Positions 34,340 to 45,585 of a stretch of 48,501 nt of DNA are shown piece by piece (positions within the stretch are counted from its first letter, which is position 1; every line of letters begins with the position of its first letter). Position numbers and translations under genes: made by a program. Below the pieces are notes generated by a model. That model did not search any database and was not told the DNA's origin. It saw only the letters and a list, made by a program, of their open reading frames with translations. Source of the stretch: Lacticaseibacillus manihotivorans DSM 13343 = JCM 12514 (lineage in GTDB: Bacteria; Bacillota; Bacilli; Lactobacillales; Lactobacillaceae); assembly GCF_001435035.1 (NCBI RefSeq), contig NZ_AZEU01000292.1:1-48501 (forward strand), read 5' to 3'.

Positions 34340-36943
34340 ATGCCACGCAAGTCACAAACGACACCAATGATGCAACAATACCAGGCCATCAAGGATCAAT
34401 ACCCTGATGCCTTTTTGTTCTACCGCGTTGGGGATTTTTTTGAATTATATAACGATGATGCCATCAAAGGCGCGCGGATTCTTGAGCTGAAGCTGACCTA
34501 CCGCAGCAAAAACACCGACCGCGCGATCCCAATGTGCGGCGTGCCGCATCATGCCGTGCAAGCGCCGATCGAAACCTTAGTCGATCAAGGCTATAAAGTG
34601 GCGTTATGCGAACAAGTCGAAGATCCCCGCAAAGCAGTCGGCATGGTCAAGCGCGAAGTGACGCAATTGATCACGCCTGGGACCATTTTGGATGTGAAGC
34701 CAGGCAAAGCGACAGAAAACAACTACCTGTCTGCGGTGTTGCCAACGGGCAAGGACTATGGGTTTGCCTACACGGATTTATCGACTGGTGAACTCAAAGT
34801 CTCGCGTTTGCGCAATAAGTTCGCCTTACAAAACGAACTCGCGGCGTTAAACACCAAAGAAATCGTGGTGCCAACCGATCTTGACGATCAAGATGCCCAA
34901 TGGCTCGGCGTTGATCGCTTGTTGTCACCACAAACCGTCACCGCGCCTAGTGCTGAAGCCAGTTATGTCAGCCAAGACCTAGAAGATCCTAAAGAAGTCC
35001 AAGTCGTGGTGATGTTGATGCAATATTTGCTCACCACGCAAAAACGTAGCTTAGCCCATATTCAAAAAGCCGTCGCCTATCAGCCATCCCAGTATTTGGA
35101 TATGGACATGGATGCTCGCGTCAACTTAGACATTTTGAAAAATTCGCGCACTGGGCGCAAAGCCGACACCTTGCTGGCGGTGGTGGATCAAACTAAAACC
35201 GCGATGGGTGGGCGCTTGTTGAAGCAATGGCTGGATCGACCACTGCTTGATATCAAAGCCATCAATGCCCGGCAAGAACAAGTGCAAGACTTGTTGGATC
35301 ATTATTTTGAACGCAGCGAACTGCAACAAAGCTTGACGCAAGTGTATGACTTGGAACGCTTAGCCGGCCGCGTGGCTTATGGTAATGTCAACGGGCGTGA
35401 TTTGATCCAGTTGCAAACCTCATTGGACCAAATTCCAAGTATTCAAGCGATTTTAGATCAGCTCGATGATGGGGCGTTTGAAAAGATGCGCGCGCAACTT
35501 GACCCCGTCACTGACGTTGCTGATTTGATCCGTCGATCGATCGACCCTGAAGCTAAGTTGTCGATCACCGATGGCGGGGTGATTTTAGCCGGGTACAATC
35601 AACAACTCGACACCTACCGCGACACGAACCGCAACGGGGCCAAGTGGATGGCGGAACTGGAAGCTCACGAACGCGAAATTACTGGCATTCGGACGCTGAA
35701 GGTGAACAATACCAGTGCCGCTGGTTGGTTCATTTCCGTGCCGAATGGGAGTTTGGATAAAGTTCCCGAAGACCGTTATGAACGCAAAATGACTTTAACC
35801 AACGCTGAGCGCTTCACCACCCCAGAGCTTAAAGAAAAAGCCGCCTTGATGTTGACCGCCCAAGAGTCTGCGGCAGGCTTGGAATACGATTTGTTCCAAG
35901 AAATCCGCGAACAAGTCAAAGCCCAGATTGCTCGCCTGCAAAAACTGGCAGCATTAGTCGCTAGCTTAGACGTTTTACAAGGTTTTGCCACGGTATCTGA
36001 AAACAATCACTATGTTCGCCCGCAAATGGCAACTAAAGGCCATGACGTCGCGGTGCATGGTGGTCGTCATCCCGTGGTAGAACAAGTGTTAGGCACGCAA
36101 CAATACATTCCAAACGATGTGATCATGGATCATGATACAGATATGTTGTTGATCACCGGGCCTAACATGTCTGGTAAATCCACTTACATGCGCCAGTTTG
36201 CGTTGATCGTGATCATGGCGCAAGCCGGGTGCTTCGTTCCAGCAGACAGTGCCGAATTGCCAGTATTTGATCAGATCTTTACGCGCATCGGGGCCGCGGA
36301 TAACTTAGCTCAAGGCCAATCGACGTTCATGGTGGAAATGATGGAAGCCGATGCCGCCTTGCAACACGCCACGGCCAGCTCTTTGATTTTATTTGATGAA
36401 ATTGGGCGCGGAACGGCAACTTATGATGGCATGGCGTTAGCCCAAGCCATCATTGAGTATTTGCATGACCATGTCCACGCCAAAACGCTGTTCTCCACCC
36501 ACTATCATGAATTGACCAGTTTGTCTGATAGTTTAAGTAAGCTGCAAAATGTTCATGTCGGCGCCGTGGAAGAAAAAGGCACCTTGGTCTTCTTGCACAA
36601 AATGTTGCCAGGACCTGCGGATAAATCTTACGGGATCCATGTGGCCAAATTAGCCGGCTTACCTGATAGTTTGTTAAAGCGGGCCGATACGATTTTGCAA
36701 AAGCTTGAAGCCAATGGGGCTAATAGTGCAGAAGTGGCAGCCCAACCGGTCGCACCAGAGCCACAGCCGGTCGCTCAAGTCGCTGAACCAGAAGCGCAAT
36801 TGAGTTTGTTTGAACCAGAACCCGTGAAACCAAAAGTGTCCGCCGTGGAAAAGAAGTTGCGCAACTTTGATCTCATGACCGCCACGCCAATGGATGCGAT
36901 GAACTTATTGTATGACTTACAAAAGCAATTAAAGAAGAAGTGA
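34340..36943 (+). CDS. mutS: DNA mismatch repair protein MutS
   Basis: An 867-residue Mut[31 protein letters not shown] at the N-terminus contains the Phe-X-Glu mismatch-reading motif. The connector, core and clamp domains follow. The ATPase has Walker [10 protein letters not shown] (about residue 612), Walker [12 protein letters not shown] and a STHYHEL motif. A Pro/Val/Glu-rich linker and a C-terminal dimerisation helix close it. I start at ATG 34340, with AAGGA 11 bases upstream; the frame continues open to 34184, but that part is repeat A2. Operon with mutL. Confidence 0.96.
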   Translation: MPRKSQTTPMMQQYQAIKDQYPDAFLFYRVGDFFELYNDDAIKGARILELKLTYRSKNTDRAIPMCGVPHHAVQAPIETLVDQGYKVALCEQVEDPRKAVGMVKREVTQLITPGTILDVKPGKATENNYLSAVLPTGKDYGFAYTDLSTGELKVSRLRNKFALQNELAALNTKEIVVPTDLDDQDAQWLGVDRLLSPQTVTAPSAEASYVSQDLEDPKEVQVVVMLMQYLLTTQKRSLAHIQKAVAYQPSQYLDMDMDARVNLDILKNSRTGRKADTLLAVVDQTKTAMGGRLLKQWLDRPLLDIKAINARQEQVQDLLDHYFERSELQQSLTQVYDLERLAGRVAYGNVNGRDLIQLQTSLDQIPSIQAILDQLDDGAFEKMRAQLDPVTDVADLIRRSIDPEAKLSITDGGVILAGYNQQLDTYRDTNRNGAKWMAELEAHEREITGIRTLKVNNTSAAGWFISVPNGSLDKVPEDRYERKMTLTNAERFTTPELKEKAALMLTAQESAAGLEYDLFQEIREQVKAQIARLQKLAALVASLDVLQGFATVSENNHYVRPQMATKGHDVAVHGGRHPVVEQVLGTQQYIPNDVIMDHDTDMLLITGPNMSGKSTYMRQFALIVIMAQAGCFVPADSAELPVFDQIFTRIGAADNLAQGQSTFMVEMMEADAALQHATASSLILFDEIGRGTATYDGMALAQAIIEYLHDHVHAKTLFSTHYHELTSLSDSLSKLQNVHVGAVEEKGTLVFLHKMLPGPADKSYGIHVAKLAGLPDSLLKRADTILQKLEANGANSAEVAAQPVAPEPQPVAQVAEPEAQLSLFEPEPVKPKVSAVEKKLRNFDLMTATPMDAMNLLYDLQKQLKKK

Positions 36944-36947
36944 GCTT

Positions 36948-38891
36948 ATGCCAAAAATCCATCAACTTTCGCCGACGCTAAGCAATCAAATTGCCGCAGG
37001 GGAAGTCATTGAACGACCTGCCAGTGTCGTTAAAGAACTGGTGGAAAATAGTATCGACGCGAAGTCTTCTCAAGTTGATATCAACTTAAAAGATGCCGGT
37101 GTCACCATGATCCAAGTGCTGGACAATGGCATGGGCATCGACGAAGAAGATGTGCCAACTGCATTTTTGCCGCATGCCACCAGCAAGATCCTCACGGTGA
37201 AGGATCTCTTTAATGTGCATTCCTTAGGCTTTCGCGGCGAAGCGTTGGCGTCCATTGCCGCCGTTGCCGATGTCACCTTGGAAAGCGCTACAGAATCAGG
37301 TCTTGGTACCATCGCCCATATCGTCGGCGGCAAAATGCAAAACATCGAAAAAGCTGGCAGTCGCAAAGGAACACAGATCACCGTGCGCGATTTGTTTTTC
37401 AACACGCCAGCGCGCTTGAAGTATGTGAAGTCTCAAGCAACAGAACTCGGCAAAATCGTCGATATCGTCAATCGCTTAGCTTTAGCGCATCCTGAAATCG
37501 CCTTTAGTTTGCGCCATCAAGATAAAATGGTGTTAAAAACTGCGGGGCACGGGGACTTGCAACAAACATTGGCTGGCATTTATGGTGTGGCGACGGCTAA
37601 GGGGATGCTAAGTTTCCAAGGCGAAGATGATGATTTCAAGATTTCTGGCTATTTTTCTTTGCCAGACACCACCCGAGCTTCGCGCAATTATTTGAGCTTG
37701 ATGATCAACGGCCGCTATATCAAAAATTACCAGCTCACAAAAGCCATCATTGCCGGCTACGGTAGTAAGTTGATGGTTGGCCGCTATCCGATCGCCGTGG
37801 TAAACATTGAAATGGCGCCATTGTTGGTGGATGTCAACGTGCATCCGACCAAACAAGAAGTGCGCTTGAGCAAAGAAGACCAACTGGCAAGACTGCTCAC
37901 GCAAACCATCAAAGCTCGCTTGAGTTCTGAGAACTTGATTCCAGAAGCCTTGCACAACTTGCGTCAACGGCCTGCCGTGAATATGGATCAGCTGACCCAA
38001 ACGCTCAATGATGTGCAAAAACAATTCGATCCGCAACCCACTCGAACAAGTGCCCCAGCAATTCAAGCGACACCACAACTGAGTCCTGCTGTCGAGTCGT
38101 CTGCCCCAACCGTTGAACCTGAGCCGACCACAGATAAACCAGCATTCGGCAAATCCATGTCTGATCTCGATGGCACGCCGATTTTTAAAGACCGATCGCG
38201 TTTAGCTCAGTGGGATGAAAAATACGCGCAATCGGAGCAATCAGAGCCTACGCAACCGGATCTATCTCGGCCAAAACCGACTAAACGTTTTCCTGATTTG
38301 CGCTACTTGGCGCAAGTGCATGGGACGTATCTGTTGGCTGAAGATCCAGATGGTTTGTACTTATTGGATCAACATGCCGCCCAAGAACGCGTGAATTATG
38401 AATACTACCGGCAAAAAATCGGTGAAGTCGCGACTGACTTGCAACGTTTACTGGTGCCGATCGTATTAGATTATCCCGCCAGTGATGCCATCGCGATTAA
38501 AGCAGCGCATGAAACGCTTGAAAGCCTTGGCCTTTATTTAGAGGACTTCGGGCAAAATACCTTTATTGTCCGCCAACATCCGACTTGGTTTAAAGCCGGC
38601 CAAGAAGAAGATACCATTCGCGAAATGGTGGATTGGGTGTTGAAAGACGGCCATTTGACAGTCGCCGCGTTCCGCGAAAAAACGGCGATCATGATGAGCT
38701 GTAAGCGGGCGATCAAAGCTAATCACCATTTGGATGCCCAACAAGCCCAAGCCTTGTTGGTGAAGCTCGCCCAATGTGAAAATCCGTTCAACTGCCCGCA
38801 TGGCCGCCCAGTATTGGTGCATTTTTCCAACACTGATTTGGAGAAAATGTTCAAGCGCATCCAAGACTCACACACTACGGAGGATTTCTAA
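36948..38891 (+). CDS. mutL: DNA mismatch repair protein MutL
   Basis: A 647-residue MutL. The GHKL ATPase has [30 protein letters not shown] and [10 protein letters not shown] Pro/Ser/Thr-rich linker covers about residues 345-440. The C-terminal domain carries the endonuclease motif [12 protein letters not shown] (about 480), SCKRAIKAN and CPHGRP, as in nicking MutL proteins of bacteria that lack MutH. It starts 4 bases after mutS and overlaps maf by one base (TAATG). Confidence 0.96.
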   Translation: MPKIHQLSPTLSNQIAAGEVIERPASVVKELVENSIDAKSSQVDINLKDAGVTMIQVLDNGMGIDEEDVPTAFLPHATSKILTVKDLFNVHSLGFRGEALASIAAVADVTLESATESGLGTIAHIVGGKMQNIEKAGSRKGTQITVRDLFFNTPARLKYVKSQATELGKIVDIVNRLALAHPEIAFSLRHQDKMVLKTAGHGDLQQTLAGIYGVATAKGMLSFQGEDDDFKISGYFSLPDTTRASRNYLSLMINGRYIKNYQLTKAIIAGYGSKLMVGRYPIAVVNIEMAPLLVDVNVHPTKQEVRLSKEDQLARLLTQTIKARLSSENLIPEALHNLRQRPAVNMDQLTQTLNDVQKQFDPQPTRTSAPAIQATPQLSPAVESSAPTVEPEPTTDKPAFGKSMSDLDGTPIFKDRSRLAQWDEKYAQSEQSEPTQPDLSRPKPTKRFPDLRYLAQVHGTYLLAEDPDGLYLLDQHAAQERVNYEYYRQKIGEVATDLQRLLVPIVLDYPASDAIAIKAAHETLESLGLYLEDFGQNTFIVRQHPTWFKAGQEEDTIREMVDWVLKDGHLTVAAFREKTAIMMSCKRAIKANHHLDAQQAQALLVKLAQCENPFNCPHGRPVLVHFSNTDLEKMFKRIQDSHTTEDF

Positions 38892-39433
38892 TGCTGATTT
38901 TAGCCAGCCAATCACCACGCCGCGTGGAATTGTTGCAACGCATCACCAAAGACTTTGAAGTGGAACCGGCGCAAATCGATGAGCGGGCCTTGCCGATTTC
39001 AGCGCCAGCCACTTATGTGCAAACCTTGGCCCAAGCTAAAGGGCGCGCGGTGTCTGACTTACACCCAGAGGCCACAGTGATCGCTGCAGATACGATGGTG
39101 GCATACCAAGATGACTTGCTCGGCAAACCGCAAGACGAAGCAGCGGCCTTTGCGATGCTGAAAGCATTGTCTGGCAAAACGCATCATGTGCACACTGGCG
39201 TTTTTGTGCACAAACCTGATGGCACTGAAAAACTGCAAGTGGTGACCACAGCCGTTGAATTTTGGCCGTTAAGCGATGACGAGATCAAACAGTATTTAGC
39301 TTGTGGGGAATACCAGGATAAAGCTGGCGCTTATGGCATCCAAGGTCAAGGCGCACTGCTGATCAAAGGCATTGTCGGCGATTATTATAATGTGATGGGC
39401 TTGCCGATCAGTACCTTAGCGCGGATGTTGTAA
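38891..39433 (+). CDS. maf: Nucleoside triphosphate pyrophosphatase, Maf family
   Basis: A 180-residue Maf protein. [14 protein letters not shown] at the N-terminus, [16 protein letters not shown] in the centre, and [30 protein letters not shown] are the family motifs. Maf enzymes hydrolyse dTTP, UTP or modified nucleotides and have been linked to house-cleaning and division control. It is translationally coupled to mutL. Confidence 0.94.
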   Translation: MLILASQSPRRVELLQRITKDFEVEPAQIDERALPISAPATYVQTLAQAKGRAVSDLHPEATVIAADTMVAYQDDLLGKPQDEAAAFAMLKALSGKTHHVHTGVFVHKPDGTEKLQVVTTAVEFWPLSDDEIKQYLACGEYQDKAGAYGIQGQGALLIKGIVGDYYNVMGLPISTLARML

Positions 39434-39438
39434 GCAAA

Positions 39439-39467
39439 AAAACGGACATCGTTGTGATGTCCGTTTT
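39439..39467. terminator. Bidirectional terminator
   Basis: AAAACGGACATC (39439-39450) pairs perfectly with GATGTCCGTTTT (39456-39467) between the convergent maf and VTT-domain genes. Confidence 0.9.
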
Positions 39468-39472
39468 ATGTG

Positions 39473-40066
39473 TTAAAGCAATTGGGTCAACCAATGCGCG
39501 CCAGTGACTAATGCCCAAGAATATGCGGCGATGGTGATCGGCTTGCCTAAGATGATGATCCAGAAAAACTTTTTGAATGACATGTGGGTCATGCCAGCCA
39601 TTAAACACAAGACATCATCTGGTGCCACTGGGGCAATGATGGCAAGCGCGAAGAACCAGTCGAATTTGGTTTGATCTTTGGTGTAGTGTTGATATTTTTC
39701 AAACGTGTTTTCGCTGACGACATAGTGGATGAAGTTGACGCCGTAATGCCGCGCTAGCCAAAAATTGATGATCGAGCCGATACAAATGCCGATATAGTTA
39801 TAAGCAAATCCGGCCCATGGACCAAATAGCAACACGCCAGCAGCTGTTGAAATGCCACCGGGGATGATCGGGATGACCACTTGAATGATGTGAATGGCGA
39901 TAAACACCAGTGGCCCAACGATGCCGATCCCGCTTAAAAAGCCTTGCATGCTGTTGAGGTCGTGAAAGACGCCTAAGTGGTACCAGTACGCACATAAACC
40001 GATGCTGACGCCGAGCATTGCGACGGTACCGAGATTGATCAATTTTCGTGAAGTCGTTGTTTGCAC
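39473..40066 (-). CDS. VTT-domain (TVP38/TMEM64, DedA-like) membrane protein
   Basis: A 197-residue integral membrane protein with five to six hydrophobic segments. The central region IIPGGISTAAGVLLFGPWAGFAYNYIG (about residues 68-94) and the later IAPVAPDDVLCLMAGMTHMSF hold the conserved Gly/Pro pattern of the VTT domain. Family members are linked to lipid scrambling or membrane homeostasis; the role here is unknown. It starts at GTG 40066 after AAAGGGTG. It stands alone on the minus strand between maf and ruvA. Confidence 0.88.
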   Translation of the reverse strand: MQTTTSRKLINLGTVAMLGVSIGLCAYWYHLGVFHDLNSMQGFLSGIGIVGPLVFIAIHIIQVVIPIIPGGISTAAGVLLFGPWAGFAYNYIGICIGSIINFWLARHYGVNFIHYVVSENTFEKYQHYTKDQTKFDWFFALAIIAPVAPDDVLCLMAGMTHMSFKKFFWIIILGKPITIAAYSWALVTGAHWLTQLL

Positions 40067-40159
40067 CCAAAATCACCCTTTCAAACCAACGCCTGCGACT
40101 CATTATTTTCAGTTTAGCAAGGTCCTTCAAAGTTTAAAATGCGGCGGAAGTCTGATTTG

Positions 40160-40188
40160 TTGGGTAGCCTTTAGAATTATGGTAGAAT
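40160..40188 (+). promoter_or_regulatory. ruvA operon promoter
   Basis: TTGGGT (40160-40165) and TAGAAT (40183-40188) are 17 bases apart, 33 bases before the ruvA ATG. Confidence 0.6.
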
Positions 40189-40221
40189 AGACCGAACACA
40201 CGTACTGATGAAAGGAACCTC

Positions 40222-40806
40222 ATGTACGAATTTATGCAAGGGCGCATTGCCGCCGTTACCCCAAGTTTTATCGTGATCAATGTCAATGGCATCGGCTATC
40301 GGCTGTTAGTCGCCAATCCTTATCAATTCGACGAAGGCCAAGAAGTGACGGTTTACGTGCAGTTGATCATTCGCGATAATGACCAAAGCATGTACGGTTT
40401 TGCTGACGCCAATGAAAAACAAACCTTTAATCAACTGCTGAGTGTCACCGGCATCGGGCCAAAGTCTGCGTTAGCGATTTTAGCTAATGCCTCGACTGAA
40501 GGCTTAGCCAACGCCATTGCCCAAGATGATGTGCGCTTTTTGACTAAATTTCCTGGTATCGGGAAGAAAACCGCGCAACAGATCATTTTGGATCTCAAAG
40601 GCAAAATCGACGCCCCGGGCCCGCTGTTGCAAGAATTACTCCCGCAACAACCAGACAATGCGCAATTGGCAGATGCCTTAGCTGCTTTGGTGGCATTAGG
40701 CTATCCGCAAAAACAAGTCGATAAATTAGCCGGTCAATTAGAAAATTCGAGTGCCAAAACCACTGACGCATACATGCGCTTAGGGTTATCATTATTGAGT
40801 CAATAA
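40222..40806 (+). CDS. ruvA: Holliday junction helicase subunit RuvA
   Basis: A 194-residue RuvA. Domain I is the OB-fold (residues 1-63), domain II has two helix-hairpin-helix motifs ([14 protein letters not shown], about 74-87, and [16 protein letters not shown], about 109-124), and domain III (about 150-194) binds RuvB. RuvA tetramers hold the four-way junction. AAAGGAACC precedes the ATG. It lies 13 bases before ruvB. Confidence 0.97.
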   Translation: MYEFMQGRIAAVTPSFIVINVNGIGYRLLVANPYQFDEGQEVTVYVQLIIRDNDQSMYGFADANEKQTFNQLLSVTGIGPKSALAILANASTEGLANAIAQDDVRFLTKFPGIGKKTAQQIILDLKGKIDAPGPLLQELLPQQPDNAQLADALAALVALGYPQKQVDKLAGQLENSSAKTTDAYMRLGLSLLSQ

Positions 40807-40819
40807 AAGGAGGGGTCGT

Positions 40820-41827
40820 ATGGCTGACGAGCGCATCGTTGATCAACAAACACATGCACAAGAAGATCCAATCGAGCGCTCTTTGCGCCCACAGTTGCTC
40901 GCGGATTATATTGGGCAAACAGCGGTTAAACACCAATTGTCTGTGTATATTCAAGCGGCGAAAAAACGTGAAGAAGCCTTGGATCATGTGCTATTATATG
41001 GCCCACCTGGTTTAGGGAAAACCACCTTGGCCTTAGTGATCGCTAACGAACTCGGCGTGCATATTCGTAGCACGTCCGGGCCCGCGATCGAAAAGCCAGG
41101 CGATTTAGTGGCGTTACTCAACGAATTACAAGCCGGCGATGTCTTATTTATTGATGAAATTCATCGTTTACCAAAAATTGTTGAAGAAATGCTGTACTCG
41201 GCGATGGAAGACTTCTATATTGATATTGTTGTCGGACAAGGCCCAACGGCTCACCCGGTACATTTTCCCTTGCCACCTTTCACCTTAGTTGGCGCGACCA
41301 CCCGCGCAGGGATGTTATCCGCGCCGTTGCGCGATCGTTTTGGCATCACGGCTCATATGGCGTATTACACGCCAGAAGAACTGACCCAAATCGTGCAGCG
41401 TACGGCAGGTATTTTCAACATGTCACTGCCGCTGGAATCGGCGCAAGCTTTAGCATTGCGGTCTCGTGGCACACCGCGGATCGCCAACCGCTTGCTCAAG
41501 CGGATCCGCGATTTCGCAGATGTCGCAGAAGCCGATACCGTCACAGTTGCCTTAGTCGATCATGCGCTGGATCAATTGCAAGTTGATGAACGCGGTTTGG
41601 ATCAAATCGATCGCAAACTGCTCATGATGATGATCCGCGATTATGATGGCGGGCCGGTGGGCTTAGCGACTATTGCTGCCAACATTGGTGAAGAAACCGC
41701 GACCATCGAGGAAATGTATGAGCCGTACTTGCTTCAAATCGGCTTTTTAAAGCGCACACCGCGCGGCCGGATGGTGACGCCAGCTGGTTTTGCCCATTTG
41801 GATATGCCGTATCTCACAAAAAAATAA
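40820..41827 (+). CDS. ruvB: Holliday junction helicase subunit RuvB
   Basis: A 335-residue AAA+ motor. [13 protein letters not shown] at the start, Walker [10 protein letters not shown] (about residues 58-66), Walker [10 protein letters not shown], the [18 protein letters not shown] sensor and arginine region, and the C-terminal winged helix ([17 protein letters not shown]). It drives branch migration with RuvA. AAAGGAGGGG precedes the ATG. RuvC is not in the window, as expected for this family, where RecU resolves junctions. Confidence 0.98.
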   Translation: MADERIVDQQTHAQEDPIERSLRPQLLADYIGQTAVKHQLSVYIQAAKKREEALDHVLLYGPPGLGKTTLALVIANELGVHIRSTSGPAIEKPGDLVALLNELQAGDVLFIDEIHRLPKIVEEMLYSAMEDFYIDIVVGQGPTAHPVHFPLPPFTLVGATTRAGMLSAPLRDRFGITAHMAYYTPEELTQIVQRTAGIFNMSLPLESAQALALRSRGTPRIANRLLKRIRDFADVAEADTVTVALVDHALDQLQVDERGLDQIDRKLLMMMIRDYDGGPVGLATIAANIGEETATIEEMYEPYLLQIGFLKRTPRGRMVTPAGFAHLDMPYLTKK

Positions 41828-41848
41828 CGTTTCTCAGGAGGAACAATT

Positions 41849-42883
41849 GTGTTAACTACCGAAGATTTTGACTATGATCTGCCTCATGAACTGATTGCCC
41901 AAACCCCATTAAAAGAACGCGATGCCAGCCGCATGTTGGTATTAAACGCCGAAACTGGCGCCACTGAAGATCGTCATTTTTATGATATCCTCGACTACAT
42001 CGAACCAGGCGACGCCATTGTCATGAACGATACGCGCGTGATGCCTGCGCGTTTATACGGTGTGAAGCCTCAAACCGGCGCCCACATGGAAGTCTTGTTG
42101 TTGCACAACACGGAAGGCGACAAGTGGGAAACTTTGATGAAGCCTGCTCGCAAAGCCCCAGTCGGTACTGAAATCGAATTTGGTGATGGCTTATTGAAAG
42201 CCACCGTCACTGAAGAACTCGAACATGGCGGTCGGATCATCGAATTCCATTACGACGGCATTTTCATGGAGATCTTGGATAAGCTCGGCGAAACCCCATT
42301 GCCACCATACATCAAAGAAAAGCTCGACGATCCAGAAATGTACCAAACGGTTTACGCCAAAGAAGTCGGCTCTGCTGCCGCACCAACGGCTGGCTTGCAC
42401 TGGACTGAAGAGCTTTTACAAAAGGCGCAAGACAAAGGCGCCAAGCTCGTTTACTTAACGTTGCATGTGGGCCTCGGGACTTTCCGCCCAGTGTCTGTTT
42501 CCAACATCGAAGATCACAAAATGCACAGTGAATTCTATCGCTTCTCCCAAGAAGCTGCCGATACTTTGAATGAAGTTCGCAAAAACGGGGGTAAGATCAT
42601 CGCCACTGGCACGACTTCCATTCGCACGCTTGAAACTATCGGCACTAAGTTCAACGGTGAAATCAAGCCATCCAGTGGCTGGACGGATATCTTCATCAAG
42701 CCTGGTTATCAATGGCGCGTGGTGGATGCCTTCATCACCAACTTCCACTTACCAAAGTCGACTTTGGTCATGTTAGTTTCCTCCTTCACCGGTCGTGAAA
42801 ACATCCTCAATGCTTATGCTCATGCGGTTCAAGAACGTTATCGCTTCTTCAGTTTCGGCGATGCGATGTATATTCACAAGTAA
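41849..42883 (+). CDS. queA: S-adenosylmethionine:tRNA ribosyltransferase-isomerase
   Basis: A 344-residue QueA, which converts preQ1-tRNA to epoxyqueuosine-tRNA using SAM as ribosyl donor. [36 protein letters not shown], the [12 protein letters not shown] region (about residue 173) and the C-terminal [16 protein letters not shown] are family signatures. Start GTG 41849 has AGGAGG 7 bases upstream. In the same pathway as tgt, but a 654-base gap with two family A elements separates them. Confidence 0.97.
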   Translation: MLTTEDFDYDLPHELIAQTPLKERDASRMLVLNAETGATEDRHFYDILDYIEPGDAIVMNDTRVMPARLYGVKPQTGAHMEVLLLHNTEGDKWETLMKPARKAPVGTEIEFGDGLLKATVTEELEHGGRIIEFHYDGIFMEILDKLGETPLPPYIKEKLDDPEMYQTVYAKEVGSAAAPTAGLHWTEELLQKAQDKGAKLVYLTLHVGLGTFRPVSVSNIEDHKMHSEFYRFSQEAADTLNEVRKNGGKIIATGTTSIRTLETIGTKFNGEIKPSSGWTDIFIKPGYQWRVVDAFITNFHLPKSTLVMLVSSFTGRENILNAYAHAVQERYRFFSFGDAMYIHK

Positions 42884-42890
42884 TTTTGTG

Positions 42891-42914
42891 CAAAAGGCCC
42901 ATCGTGGCCTTTTG
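42891..42914 (+). terminator. Terminator after queA
   Basis: CAAAAGGCC (42891-42899) pairs with GGCCTTTTG (42906-42914). The stem is short and the T run is inside the arm, so it may be leaky. Confidence 0.6.
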
Positions 42915-42970
42915 TTGTCTTCAGCGGTTCGTGGTAAGATGGATTGACGCAATCGCCTAATGGTTTCGCC

Positions 42971-43155
42971 AAGTGAAGCACTCCAGGGTAAGCGACTGCG
43001 GCTGGGCGAGCATGGATCGCGGTCCGCGGGATAAAAGCTAACTCGCAAAGACCGCGAGTGGATCTTTTATCCCGCGCCGTTGTAAGGGGTAAACCCCTAA
43101 CAACGGTTCGACGGCTGATGCCCGTCCAGCCTCCGTCGATTACCCTTCCGCACTT
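42971..43155 (-). repeat. Divergent family A element, copy A5 (reverse orientation)
   Basis: It has the family A plan with mostly different bases. The outer stem begins AAGTG (42971-42975) and ends CACTT (43151-43155), continued by GGGTAA with TTACCC and GCGGCTGG with CCAGCCTC. Inside are CGGGATAAAAGCTAACTCGC paired with GCGAGTGGATCTTTTATCCCG, and a perfect variable hairpin around AAGGGGT/ACCCCT (43077-43106). The blocks AGCTAACT and GTGGATCTT are shared with A1-A4. TTGACGCAATC flanks it directly on both sides (42944-42954 and 43181-43191). Confidence 0.7.
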
Positions 43156-43271
43156 AAATTGGCAACGTTAGGAAATTTTGTTGACGCAATCAAACAAGAT
43201 CCGGTTAATAAATGACCGTCAAATATTGATTGCTAGTGTACTGGATGATCAGGTGATCATTTGTGCACACC

Positions 43272-43466
43272 GTGGAAGTGATTTGAAATTGGGACGGAAG
43301 CTGGTCGTCGATGCGTGGTGAGATTTACCTTAGCGATTTATCGCTTAGGTAAAGCCGCAGGGAAAGATCCACTTGGTTCGGGAGCGTAGCGAGTGAACCA
43401 AGTTAGCTTTCCCGAGGACCCTCACCACGCAACGACGAGCCAGCTGGAGTTCCAATTTCAAATCAC
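43272..43466 (+). repeat. Family A element, copy A3
   Basis: Outer arms GTGATTTGAAATTGGGAC (43278-43295) and 43449-43466 differ at one position. The inner stem pairs GCGTGGTGAG with CTCACCACGC. The variable hairpin is TTTACCTTAGCGA...TCGCTTAGGTAAA (about 43324-43353). The second hairpin is ACTTGGTTC...GAACCAAGT (about 43371-43403), with the GGAGCGTAGCGAG loop. It lies between A5 and tgt, ending 71 bases before the tgt start. Confidence 0.88.
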
Positions 43467-43486
43467 TGGAACGAAGTTAAAGTTAG

Positions 43487-44680
<1,194 letters not shown>

Positions 44681-44757
44681 GCCTAAAGTCGCATTGGCAA
44701 GACAAGCGAAAATCTGTTACAGTATGGAATGAATAAAAATTTAACGAGGTGCGCAAA

Positions 44758-45129
44758 TTGAGTAGTAGTTATTCTATGATCATTTTAGTGGTCATCATGT
44801 TCGCATTCATGTACTTTGGCATGATGCGTCCCCAAAAGAAACAACAACAAAAACGTCAAGAAATGTTAAGCGCCATGAAAAAAGGCGATAAAGTCGTGAC
44901 TATCGGTGGGCTGCACGGTGTGATCGATACCATCGACAAAGCCAACGGTACCGTTGACTTAGACTTAGACGGCGTGTTCTTAACTTTCAACTTAAGCGCC
45001 ATTCGCACAGTCGCAGAACCATCAGCACCGGCTGCCGCACCAAAGGCTGAAGAAGCCAAAGCTGAAGACGACAAGCCATATTCCGAACCATCTTCTGATG
45101 ATTCCGACGATGACACCAAAGAAGACTAA
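44758..45129 (+). CDS. yajC: Preprotein translocase accessory subunit YajC
   Basis: A 123-residue YajC. One membrane helix (about residues 5-25) is followed by MRPQKKQQQKRQEML, the family signature, then a small beta domain (GDKVVTIGGLHGVIDTID) and an acidic, Asp/Ser-rich tail. YajC associates with SecDF at the translocon. Start TTG 44758 is preceded by GAGGTG; the GTG at 44749 lies within that site and is less likely. A terminator follows. Confidence 0.92.
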   Translation: MSSSYSMIILVVIMFAFMYFGMMRPQKKQQQKRQEMLSAMKKGDKVVTIGGLHGVIDTIDKANGTVDLDLDGVFLTFNLSAIRTVAEPSAPAAAPKAEEAKAEDDKPYSEPSSDDSDDDTKED

Positions 45130-45142
45130 TCTGCTTTTCGCG

Positions 45143-45182
45143 AATCGCACTGCCCAAATTTATGGGTGGTGCGATTTTTTTG
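45143..45182 (+). terminator. yajC terminator
   Basis: AATCGCAC and CCCA pair with TGGG and GTGCGATT, followed by seven Ts. Confidence 0.88.
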
Positions 45183-45585
45183 TTTTCACAAAGCTAGCGA
45201 GAAAGCTTGATATCACGGGATTGTTCGCATTTGAAAAAGGAAATGCCCAGGTTTCATCATGAAAAATGTAAACGGTTGCTTTTACGATGATGATCACACT
45301 TCAACTGTGCTGTGATGATTCTAAAGGGGATAGGCTCAAGGTAAATTCCCAATAGCATCAACATTGTGATACAGTAAACAGCATCTCACAAAACAGATGT
45401 AAGCGGCTCACGCTCACTTAATCACATTGCGATAAAAATAATTAGTGCCTTAATCCGCGTCGCAAAGGCATTTTAAAAATAATCGTGAAAAAGCTCACTG
45501 AACCTGTTTACAAATTCACAACCTCCTGATATGATGTTCTTGTGAAATGGTTAACGAAAAACATTCAACCGTGGAGGGTACGCAA
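45183..45585 (+). promoter_or_regulatory. adhE control region
   Basis: This 400-base gap has no gene. It holds a cre-like site at 45266-45280 (ATGTAAACGGTTGCT fits the published pattern WTGNAANCGNWNNCW at every position), an imperfect inverted repeat at about 45285-45317, and a promoter TTTACA (45507-45512) with TATGAT (45530-45535), spacing 17. Rex-type half-sites occur in and next to the promoter: TTCACAA (45516-45522) and TTGTGAA (45540-45546). Control by CcpA and Rex is a reasonable inference for adhE, but no full Rex palindrome is present. Confidence 0.55.

Noticed and set aside
45540-45565. Full Rex operator at the adhE start
   Set aside because: TTGTGAA is followed by bases that match the second half-site at only about 3 of 7 positions, so only half-sites are reported.
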